From assembly GCF_040436345.1 (NCBI RefSeq), contig NC_133223.1:14103113-14167112 (forward strand): a DNA stretch of 64,000 nucleotides. Direction: 5' to 3'. A program made the translations under genes and the position numbers. How positions within the stretch are numbered: the stretch's first letter is position 1; each line of letters opens with the position of its first letter. Shown here one piece after another: positions 16,748 to 29,981 of this stretch. The notes under the pieces are model-generated. The model saw nothing but the letters and a program-made list of their open reading frames with translations. It was not told where the DNA came from and ran no database searches. This stretch comes from Pagrus major. Taxonomy: Eukaryota; Chordata; Actinopteri; Spariformes; Sparidae.

Positions 16748-17711
16748 TATCACTCCTTGCAATAAGGACTTACAGGGTGCAGTCACTTTTCGGCAGGGCC
16801 TGCCGAAAAGTGACTGCACCCTGTAACTCTGGATTGGGAGGGGTTACATTCTCTGTCTTTTCAGCATTAATAGTAGAGGAAACCAGGTGCATGTACAGTG
16901 AATTTGGTCAATATCACTCCTTGCAATAAGGACTTACAGGGTGCAGTCACTGTTCGGCAGGCCCTGCCGAAAAGTGACTGCACCCTGTAACTGGATTGGG
17001 AGGGGTTACATTCTCTGTCTTTTCAGCATTAATAGTAGAGGAAACCAGGTGCATGTACAGTGAATTTGGTCAATATCACTCCTTGCAATCCAGAGTTACA
17101 GGTAACTGTAACATGTACAGTGAATTTGGTCAATATCACTCCTTGCAATCCAGAGTTACAGGGTGCAGTCACTTTTCGGCAGGCCCTGCCAAAATCTGAC
17201 TGCATCCTGTAACTCTGGATTGGGAGGGGTTACCTTCTATATCTTTTCAGCATTAATAGTAGAGGAAACCAGGTGCATGTACAGTGAATTTGGTCAATAT
17301 CACTCCTTGCAATCCAGAGTTACAGGGTGCAGTCACTTTTCGGCAGGCCCTGCCAAAAAGTGACTGCACCCTATAACTCTGGATTGGGAGGGGTTACATT
17401 CTCTGTCTTTTCAGCATTAATAGTAGAGGAAACCAGGTGCATGTACAGTGAATTTGGTCAATATCACTCCTTGCAATAAGGACTTACAGGGTGCAGTCAC
17501 TTTTCGGCAGGGCCTGCCGAAAAGTGACTGCACCCTATAACTCTGGATTGGGAGGGGTTACATTCTCTGTCTTTTCAGCATTAATAGTAGAGGAAACCAG
17601 GTGCATGTACAGTGAATTTGGTCAATATCACTCCTTGCAATAAGGACTTACAGGGTGCAGTCACTTTTCGGCAGACCCTGCCAAAAACTGACTGCACCCT
17701 GTAACTCCTGT

Positions 17712-18030
17712 CAATCTGCCACATCACACAAAGATATTTTTAGGCAATGGTCTTTCAATGCTCTGGGGGCCCTTCATGTTTCAACACAATACCTCCATGC
17801 ACAAAGACAGACCCACGTTTTTTTTTTTTTTTTTTTTGTTTCTTATTTTAGTGTTTTAGAACTTGACCTCAGCCCCATCCAACACCTTTGGGATGAATTG
17901 GAAACTACGCCAGCATCAGCGCTTAACATCACTTAATGCTTTTGTAGCTGAATGGAAATGAGTCCCAGCAGGCAGGTCCTTAAATCTAATGGAAAGCCTC
18001 CACTGTTATAGGAGCATAGTAACATTCAAC
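17712..18030 (+). mobile_element. Tc1-like transposase 3' fragment bordering the satellite
   Basis: Plus-strand translation in broken frames gives matches to the end of a second Tc1 family: a CHI-T..YF block, FNTIPPCTK, LDLSPIQHLWDELE (the DDE catalytic Glu region) and NAFVAEW. A 20-base T run (about 17817-17836) and indels break the frame. Only the last third of the gene remains. Confidence 0.72.
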
Positions 18031-18374
18031 TTATTTTGAATGAGATATTAATAATCATATGGGTGTAATGAGTGAGTCTTCACATATTGTTGCCCAAAAA
18101 ATGCATGTAAAGAGTTACATTTCTATGGCCATTTATAATTATTATATATAGGAAAGAAATGTATAACACAGCTGATGATGTGGTAATACTGACTGAATTC
18201 ATTTTTTATGTAGAAATATTGCTCTCTTTATGACACTGTAATGATGGATATTAATGTTTTGGAATCCAATATTTTTTGCAATAATATATGTTTCATTTCT
18301 AAAGTTTAAACATTATTTAACAGGTGCATAAGAATTTATTCTGTTAAAGATGAAAATCATATTGAGGGAACTGA

Positions 18375-18725
18375 CAGGCAGGGGTGGGGGGGTTATTTTG
18401 AAAATGTATCCCGATACAGTTACAACCTCTGAAAAAATGCAGTCTAACACAATCCAAGTAAGACAAAGATGACTTTAATTTAACTCGAGTGATATTGTGT
18501 GAGACACGTGGAGGGTTGTTATGTGTGCACATGTGAATGGTTACACACTGGTATATCATGCTTCATTTTAAAATTGTAATCCTGTTAATAATCCTCTTCA
18601 CTGAATGTATTTTAATCTAATTACATCTTTTTTCGGTAACTTCACCAGAATACAGTTACCTTTTTTAAAAATCCTGATTACATTCACATGTACATGTATT
18701 CCATTACTCCCCAAGCCTACTGACA
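18375..18725. mobile_element. Non-autonomous hAT-like inverted-repeat element
   Basis: The ends GGCAGGGGTGGGGGGGTTATTTTG and, inverted, CAGTAGGCTTGGGGAGTAATGG form imperfect terminal repeats. The interior matches a layout I recognise from fish elements with TAATC/GTAACTGTATTC arrays near the right end (about 18600-18720). No coding capacity. Confidence 0.5.
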
Positions 18726-19590
18726 GGACTTGGAACGATGTTGAATTTGCAGAAAATATGAAGTAAAATTGAAAATCACATCTGTTTCCCAACCCTTATC
18801 AGTCCCATGTTTTTGGTCAGATTCTTTTTATATTCTTTCATTGAAAGAACACAGATATGTAGCCATTGTGCATTTGTAGCCTCTAAAGTCTTCTTTAAAG
18901 GTACAATAAGAAATAACGTTATGTTTTTTAACGTTCTGTTATAGCGTAGCTCCCTGGCAGCGTTCCCCACTAGGTCTCCCTCTTCCAGCCTGAAAACCTT
19001 CTCCTACCAGTGGGCCAAAGCTCCTTTGCTAGTGGAGTAAACAACACCAACACTCACCCAGCGCTCTAGGCGTCCTTGAACTTGATCGATGCGTAAAGCT
19101 GTCATGTAGTGATTTTATACTTTCATCTTTCTTTTCCTTTGCTCAAACTACAAAGAATCACAATAATTTCCTATATTTACCCATCACCTGGATGACAATA
19201 CAATCCTAAACAGAGGTATGTTTATATTTGAAAATGGATAAAAGGATGCATTGAGTGCATCTATTTTTGTGCTAGTGTCTTCAAGCTTATTCAATTCAGT
19301 CCAGTGTGAGAGTTATTATAGTGCTTGGAAGATTGCATTAGTGTTGATAATGTTTCAGCCTGTCTACAAACCTCTCTTCAACATTAGCATGCAGAAAGAG
19401 TGTGAGACAAACAGGAAGCATGTCGACTGAAAGTTGCTCTTTCAAAACATCTAGGGAATAATTTGTCTCTTTTTTTCCCCAGTGTGTGACAGTTTCCTGT
19501 TTATGTTTGCATTTATTGTTACAGTTTACAATTTAATAGAGTGAAAATGAATTGAACTCAACACACAGGACTGATCAGTGACTCTTGATG
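18726..19590. other. Intergenic sequence, nothing recognised
   Basis: No exon-like open frame, RNA gene or clear repeat was seen on either strand. Confidence 0.4.
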
Positions 19591-19594
19591 CTGC

Positions 19595-22121
19595 CATAGT
19601 CAGTTTAGTTTATTGAACTGCACTGAACATTTCATGAAAAAGGCATGACAAATGATGCATCACCAGCTTATTATCCACGTAAAATCCTGATGAGTATCAT
19701 AGCTCCATTTAATGATACAAATATTATATAGATACATCGCCTTGCTCCATCTCAAACCTCCTTTTAAGTACAAAAATGACAATGGCCTTCAAATACAGCC
19801 ATACTCCTGATTACAGATGTTAAAGCACACATTTGACAATAGCAAATACTGGCAAACATGACAACAACTCTGCCCTTATAAGTTATGATAAGTCTCTTAA
19901 TAGTCAGCTCCTGATGATTGTCAGGAACAAACAGACTAGACAGAAAAATGGACACATTTTCTCTTTGTATCACAGACCTGATAACTTCAACGTTTACTCC
20001 CTTCTTCAATCTCGACTGTCCACCCACTGTGAATGATGTGCAGTTTTTGATCATGTTAAATTAACCCTCAAATGTTCATATAAAAACATACAGAATTAAA
20101 ACTGAACACAGAAAGAAAATTACTGTTGCAATACAAAGTTAGCTACTTATATGAAAGAGCTGATATTATAAATGTAATCAAAGGTCGAGCCTCAAATCAA
20201 CACACAGCTGCTGGCATCTGATGTGACGCGTGTACATTTTATCAAAGCTGTGTGAATGTTGAACGTTACAGTCTGACAGGCTGAGAGACTGATCTGCCAG
20301 AATTCACCAGCTAAAAGTCAACTGAAACAATGTGGAGGGAACCGAAGTACAGACAGATCCTTCAAGTGTGTTAATGCACAGCTGAGATGCCGCTATTAGT
20401 ACCATTTATCTTTCTGTTACAATGAGTTACAGTGATGTTCACAATGTGTACTGTAAACATCTAAAATAAAATTTTAAAGGCCAATAATCCAGCCTATGAT
20501 AGCAAATCTGCAAGCACAACCACTATACACTCCTGGATATATTTCCAAAACTATGACAATTATTATGTCAGTCTGGTTGTAACTAACTGATTATCATCTC
20601 AGCTGTGCATTTATTATGTAACTACTTCTGAATCGGAGATATTTCACACACATAACATACATTTGTAAAACCCAGAAAACACTTTATTATCATGTATACA
20701 CTGTATGTATACATATCAAATGCCGAGACTAGAATGACATTATGAATATAGCAGCTTGTTATAAAACTCAGAATGACACATGGTTTGAGTCCAAAAGCGT
20801 AAACCTCAAGGTCAAAATTATTGCTTGCTCTTATGAAGTTTTCCTAAAAACAGTGCAAAGACTCAAAAGTAATCCATCTTAAACATCACTTATGACCCAC
20901 TGGAAGTCTGTGGCGATGGCGATCTTATTTTTTCCTTAAAATTTTGCTGTTTTGTGTAGCCCCCAAGCCAGTAACAGCGTGCAAGGTGTGAGGTCAGGAT
21001 AAAAATGTAGCGACCAGGTTACATCAGTGTCTCTGTCTTCTGCTCTTAGTCCGTCATAAAGAGCTGCATGTCTGTGTGTCTGTTTCACTGAGGGCGTTGC
21101 TCAGCTACACAAACACACAGCAGAGAAGCAAACAGCGCACAGGGTGAAGCAAGAGGTTCGGTAGGAACTATTTTCTTTCTGTATCACAATGCAGAAGGAA
21201 GTGCACATCTACACATGAGAAGCTAGCTATTCAAGCTAATTAAGCTGGCTCACATTACAGCTCAGTCGAGGAAGATGGCAGTGATGTTAACATCCTGTTA
21301 CAGGCAGGAGCCTCTTGTTCTAGAGAAGATGCACGTTTCCTTTTGTGTGGTGATGCATTTTAGTTCAGTAGATGGAGAGTAGTTCCCACATGCAATTGCT
21401 CACAATAAGGTCTGTGGATTATTTTGAGTATGTTGTTCATGATTTCTGGAAAGAGACATTGCCGTCAAATTCCTTAAATGTATTTTTAACGCTTTGAACA
21501 CCACAAGCAGAGTGCCACTAGTTCTGTTGTATTCGAGAGAAGGCAGACAACTCAGCAACTCACAACAAAGCAATATAGATGAATAAACAATACTACAGGT
21601 AAGATTAAAAAATATGCATTTTTGATTATGGAGTGAAATTTCTCTTTAAATACAATGTACTGTAATTCAGGTATGTAGTAGTTTGCTGTAACAAAAAAAA
21701 GACAGCTGCATTTAACACTGAACAGCCTGAGGAAAGTCTTAGAAACAACAACTAATTGAGTCTTCAGCTTTGGCAAAACTTAATACCAACATCAGCTTAT
21801 AATAAATCAAAATACTGCATACACAGACATAGAACACTTTGGTAACATAAACAGACAGTAACAATCACTGTGCCAAGGTCTTTGGCATTTTCAGAATAAA
21901 ATTTGCTTTGTGGGATTCCAAATTAAACATAACAGGCATGTAAACATAGATCAGTACTTTAAGTCTGGAAACTCTCTCAGTAAAGACGGTATTTAAAGGG
22001 TATGTAGCTTTGGAGAACACTTTAATTTGTTAAAAAGCCTAACTGTTGGGAATCGAAGAACTGACTGATAAATTCACACAGTAAACTCTCAGTTCCCTTC
22101 AACAATATCTTCACTGTTCTT
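19595..22121 (-). other. Candidate long 3' UTR of nxpe3 copy B
   Basis: On the minus strand this AT-rich, gene-free stretch follows the stop codon at 22122. It ends at a canonical AATAAA (complement at about 19608-19613). Short stretches near 21850-21935 are shared with copy A (133-220), so the duplicated unit includes at least 250 bases of UTR. The true end is not provable from sequence alone. Confidence 0.35.
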
Positions 22122-24945
<2,824 letters not shown>

Positions 24946-24959
24946 GGTGACCTCCTTCT

Positions 24960-25053
24960 GTCTCCCATGATCAGGCCCTGTTTCACTATATGCTGTCACC
25001 GCGGTGATGATGGCATTGTTTCATCCTCAGCGCCTGATCTAGACGAATGAGCC
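24960..25053 (-). promoter_or_regulatory. 5' UTR start of the first coding exon of copy B, with splice acceptor and short upstream frame
   Basis: On the minus strand a pyrimidine-rich tract and GACAG end at 25054, predicting that this exon starts at 25053 and is preceded by a non-coding exon. It contains a short upstream frame (ATG near 25012, six codons then TGA) that ends before the main ATG at 24945. Confidence 0.55.
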
Positions 25054-25695
25054 CTGTCAACAAGGGCAAACAGAAAAATAGCACTTGATCTATTAATATT
25101 CGTAAAGAAACATAAAAATCATAGTTGACACATGATCATACAGATATTCCTCTGAGCAGTTTAGTGTCTCTTCTGTGTGTGAGTCGTCATTAGACAAGGG
25201 AGGACAAGGTACAAGGTACAAGGTAGTTTACTAATCATTCAGCGGTCCGGCTGGTCAGGTTGGACTGTCGGAAGATGCTGTGGGCAGTGAATGTGTCAAA
25301 GTCCACTGCTCTTAATCCAAAACACCCGCTTTTTTCTCCAGTAGTGATGACAGTGTTTCTGACAGGCAATACATGCTTCAGCAATAAAGCATAAAAAAAT
25401 AAAAGGAAAAAAATGTAGTGAAATTTGGAAGAGCTACCAGCTGTTGCATCTTTAAATCGTCGCATCACTGAATCTTTATGCTTAATCTATTTTTTATGTT
25501 CCTTAAATATGAGGTACTTTGTTAATGTTTGGGTACAGTTCAGTTTTTATGCTATTAGTTTTATTGCTAATTATATATCATTAAATTTTTTTAAAAAATG
25601 GTTGTGTTGTGTTTTCTTTATCTTGACTCAAATGCTGTGCAAGACATTACACACATTGCACATATACCTTGTCATGTTCCTCGAGCTATTCTTGA

Positions 25696-25915
25696 ATTAT
25701 GCCATCAGGTAATGATGTAGCCATGAGGGGGTGTACTTGGGTGTACTGGGTGTACTTGGACTGCAGCAGTGTCTAAATGGGTGTAATGTGTCAAAGCATC
25801 CACATGAATGCTAGGACACATGGTTTCCCATCAGAACATTGCACTGTAGAGAGATGGTCAATGATATTCAGTTCACCTGCCAGTGGTTTTAATGTTTTGG
25901 CTGAACTGTGTATTA
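25696..25915 (-). mobile_element. Internally deleted Tc1-like remnant
   Basis: The minus strand begins with ACAGTTCAGCCAAAACATTAAAACC, the terminal repeat of a widespread fish Tc1-like family (a CAT-AAAACCACTG core). It jumps directly to late transposase sequence (GAAACCATGTGTCCTAGC...CACCCCCTCATGG), so most of the gene is deleted. A GTGTACTTGG-like motif is repeated three times at 25732-25759. Confidence 0.68.
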
Positions 25916-26099
25916 CACAAGGAGTTATGATACAAACGCCATAAGCTTTTGCACAGCCCCTGCAGCCTCAAGCAACATTATTTAAAATCTTAATTGAGGT
26001 AGGCACAAATCAGTTTTTACAATGTTTAAGTTTACACTGGGATGTTCCTTATCTTCTGCCAGAGGGCTCATAAACGTTTGTTTATTCCCATAAACTTTA

Positions 26100-26490
26100 T
26101 GGCAGTCTGTACCAGGCGAGCAAGCTTAATTTTTTAACTGTATGGTGAGATTACCATACCATGCGGACATCCTGTACTGAATAATGCTCTCTGGAACAGC
26201 CTGGTAGAGTAAAAACACAATCTTCTGGTCAACTCCATACACCTTGAGTTTAAAATATAAAACTATGTTGTAAACAAGAAGACACACTGTCAACACGGGC
26301 CTCCAAGGGCCTAAAGCTGATGACCAAGTGACCAAGATACTTGTAGGAGCACACCTGACTGATTGGTTCATTATGTCTGACCATAGGACTATGATCCCCC
26401 CACTGACCTAGGGTCCAGATCCATCTACTGACATTTATAATGAGATGGTTGGCATCACAAACTGCACAGAACACTCTCAGGATATGCATC
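26100..26490 (-). mobile_element. Degenerate L2/Rex1-type LINE fragment
   Basis: Minus-strand frames, with shifts, read ISQVCSYKYLGHLV, then YQAVPESIIQYRMSAWYGNL. These match the region following the RT palm in CR1/L2/Rex1 LINEs (compare FLGLHI and [13 protein letters not shown] in the intact copy at 15508-16452). It is old, with several frame breaks. Confidence 0.62.
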
Positions 26491-27119
26491 CTTGTGCAGG
26501 AGGCTGAGGATCTCAGTGTCATCTGAAAATGTGAAAATGTGGCTCCTGGGGTGGCTGCTGATTTTTGAATGTTATAAATATGTAATGAACGGATCAATCT
26601 CCATGACAATTGGGGATTGTCCACTGATTAAGACCGTTGTATTTGACTTTGTAAGGTCAGAGATTACCTCTGGTGCCTATTATCAAAGTATTTCATACCA
26701 GTTAATACATCACTCTGAAAAGGACTTTTGTGTGCGTTTCATATATAGAGACATACTGCTACAAAAAACATGTACCAACAATTCATCTGATCTGGTCCAA
26801 GCAGGTTGGCCTTCATCGTTGGTTTACAAGCAGGGCACTGGATTAATAACCAGCCTATAGCCAAATGCTGGTAAAATATGCAAGCGGCTGATAGATCTGC
26901 TTCACTCACCAGCCAAAAGATTATTGGTAATGTATTGAGTACTACTGGGTAAAATGTTAACATTCACTAGCCATTTAGCCAAAAAAGTACATTTTTGTTA
27001 ACTAATGTTGCAAATCTTGGCTATTAAGTGTCCAGTGTCATTAAATTAGGCCCAACAAGTTCATCGTGACTGTGCTTCCTGCTCACTTTATAATGTATAT
27101 ATATTAAGATCCCTGTGTG

Positions 27120-27625
27120 GTCACAGCGCTGTGTTGTCAAGTGGCTGTAAATGGCAGTGATACGTCAGCACGGTCTGATCTTATCTAACGCCGGCGTCTG
27201 TCTTGTGCACGGCTGCAATGACGCAACAGCCAGCAACAAAGAAACAGACGGATACTAATATTCAACACACGAGCGGCGGTTCAAACATATTTACTATATT
27301 ATTCACACAAACGTGGCCCTGTTAGCTACCGCTGACACCGGTAATGCAGGCGTTATAGCCATTAAATGCTCCCCCCCTACTTACACATTACGACGACAGG
27401 TTCGCATGATGTCGAACCGTCAGACCGAGGAGGGTTCTGATGAGTCTGGTTCTGGCCAGGTTGAGAGGAGGCAGCAGCGGGTCGGGACGCTCAGCAGACA
27501 CGGTGTAGTAGCGAGAGGAGAGGTCCCAGTGATCATGATGGGAGAAAAATACGAGCAGGCTGGGGGGGTGGGGGTTTACGGGTGGATGAGTCTTGCTGCG
27601 TCCTCTGGTGGTCAGTGATTTCAAA
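27120..27625 (-). promoter_or_regulatory. GC/CpG-rich candidate promoter and non-coding exon of nxpe3 copy B
   Basis: This is a CpG-enriched island in otherwise AT-rich sequence, with CRE-like TACGTCA (about 27160) and TGACGCAA (about 27219). On the minus strand a strong donor GTAAGT (27384-27379) could join to the acceptor at 25054. Assignment to copy B is inference from position and orientation. Confidence 0.4.
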
Positions 27626-29981
27626 GTTAACCGCAGAAATGGAAGATTAACACCCAGAAGACACTCAAAGTAATGTACCGAAGGTCTTTATCGACAGAAA
27701 GAAGAAAGACTGCTATTAAAATATTAATAATTGAGTATGAGAATTATGACTGCTATCATAAATCATTTGAGTGCGGGCTATGAAATTGGCATCGTACATC
27801 CCATGAGTGTTTTTATCAGAGCATTTTACAAGTGCACTTAAAGCACCAGCTGTATGGAAGACTATTAGGGCCAGGGCTGAGAACAAAAATACCAGGAGGA
27901 TGTTTTTTTTAATATACACTTGAAGAAAAAAGTCAAAGTGTCCAGAATAAAGTTGAGATATAAAATGTCAACTCTTCTGGTCCATCAAATCCATTTAGGG
28001 GAGCAGTTGACAGTTATGCGAGCTGCCCGAGCCTACAGTCTCTACATCCTTGGAGTGTAATTTTCTATGTGTAGTGTAACAATCTCTAAAATGTCCAAAT
28101 ACTGACAACTAAGCTGTGTTTATGAGCTAAAAGAGAAATGTCTTTGTTATTAAAGCCGATTCTGAGGTAGTTTCACCGATTCATTTACACAAGGCATTTT
28201 GTTGAGGCAGTTATACGGGCTTGTCTGATGTAGTCTCAAAAGGTCGACTTTAATCTCGAAATGTCAGTTTTATTCTCGACATTTCGATTTTTCATAGGGC
28301 ATAATGAAAAAAAATATTTCTAAGGATGAGGGTGCAAGTTTGTCTTCACGTTTTCTCTTAATATTTAAACAACGTTCCTTTTTTGTGTTTTCAAAATAAA
28401 TTAACTTTGTCTACCAATTATAAAAGGTAAGAAATTTGATTAAAAAAGATTCAAAATTTGACTAAAATTGTCAACTGAATGTGAAGAAATTACAGTTCTG
28501 TGATGCATTGGTATTATTAAGGAGATATCTATGGAAGTGAGCATGCTAACCAGCTAGCCCGGCCTTTCCCAGTTCTAAACTGGTCCCGTGCTAGTGGTGT
28601 AAGCACCACACTCATCACACGGACTGCTAGCTGCATGGCTAACTGAGCTAACTTGCTAATGGCAGCTAGAGTTAGCAGCAAGTGGCGATTACTCTGGTGA
28701 TATGATGACCCCGCTGTTGTTTTGAAAATCAATTCACCAGGTAGCCAATTCTTACGTAATGCACCATTAAGGAATGGATTATGAATGTATGAAGAAAATG
28801 TGAGATCAATTTTTTTTAGATTTTGTCATATGGAGCCACATCTTGATAGTTTCCGTATTAAGTTTTGCCTTTTCATCTCTAACAGAAAAAATTCTGATGT
28901 GCTTTTCCTTAACATACTAAACACATTTGTTAGTCATTTATTAGATGACTTGGCGATATCTCATGAATATTAATTAGGCCACACCATACCTACCTAAATG
29001 TTCCTCCAGTTATGACTCTATTGTGCTGAAACACATTTTCCATTAACAAATTACTTTAGTGACAGAAAATTAATCTTTTTCAGCAATATGCCTTCTTTAC
29101 TTATGAGACAGTGTGACTTGTTACAGGGTAAACACCACAGCTGTAATCAATACCCTAAATGATGGGTGGGATCGCTTACTCTCACTCTCATGGATATAGA
29201 TTGAAAACAGGTGTGTCCACTGCCAGTGGGCCTAATTAAGACATCACTTGTTCTAATGGAAATTTGTTATCTTTTACACTCATCAGGATTCATTGATTAC
29301 TTTGATAAATGATGAATCCAAATAACAATAACTAGAAAATAATAATTGCAGATTTATTTACACTTTTTAAGAAGATAAGATGCTACAACATTTCCCGGTG
29401 ATGTGATCTAAAGTTGATAAAAAAAAGAGTTCAGCTATTGAGACTGTATGAGATAACAGATAGTATGTTTGTTGTTTCATGGAGTATATATCAGAGGTTA
29501 CAAGTGCACTACGCTAAACATATCAACTTCTATGCTGATTAACAGTAGTTTATACCATGTATTTAATGTATTAGTGGCTACTGATAAAGAGAATATGTTA
29601 TAACCAGGACTTCAGTAGAGAGTAGAGTGATTGCTTTTGTTATGTATACCTTCTGAAGCTACATCACAATCATTGTCTTTACACAGAGAGGAACGTGTCC
29701 AGTGAATAACGGAACAGATCTGAGTAGTTAAGTATAAAAAAAGCTTGAGGTACATTCACAGTTAAGTATTGTTTTCAAGCTTGTCTTAGGTTCAGTCTTA
29801 ATAAACAAAGGAAGCTAAGGGCACTGCAATTTGAGATCTAGGTCAGCAGTCAAGATGAGTGCCTCTGTCAGACAAGCACGAAGACTCTAGAGGGAGCAAT
29901 GCATCTTAATCCCATAAACTGTGCTAATTCATATGTACTCAGTAGTTCTGTACAGATCAACAGTCTCTGAGGTCTAGACTC
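27626..29981. other. Intergenic/3' flank between nxpe3 copy B promoter and cep97
   Basis: No gene was seen. The part nearest cep97 may be its 3' UTR, since a minus-strand AATAAA lies at about 29351-29356. Repeat-like wording occurs at 28216-28305 (tandem TCGA/ATTCTCGACATTTCG) and 28530-28760 (CTAGCTGCATGGCTAACTGAG...GGCGATTACTCTGGTGATATG), which I associate with a common fish interspersed repeat. Confidence 0.35.

Larger units (their letters stand above)
10350..17708 (+). repeat. Palindromic 164-bp satellite array with higher-order structure (39 units, LINE-interrupted)
   Basis: A motif GTGCAGTCAC recurs at 10444, 10608, 10772, 10936, 11100, 11264, 11344, 11508 and so on, mostly 164 bases apart. 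I count 33 units before the LINE (15508-16747) and 6 after it. Each monomer carries a palindrome of about 75 bases with 37-base arms (AATCCAGAGTTACAGG...TTTTCGGCAGG) around one central C or G, plus an approximately 90-base spacer. Spacings of 80 occur where the spacer is deleted, and of 224 (222 once) where about 60 bases of spacer are duplicated. Two arm variants alternate (CAATCCAGAGTTAC and CAATAAGGACTTAC). The repeated 66-codon open frames in the array are a by-product of the repeat. Confidence 0.97.

Noticed and set aside
10608-17363. Many near-identical 66-86 codon open frames (MQSLFG... on the plus strand)
   Set aside because: They start at GTG codons within the satellite palindrome and recur with its period; they are a by-product of the repeat, not a gene family.
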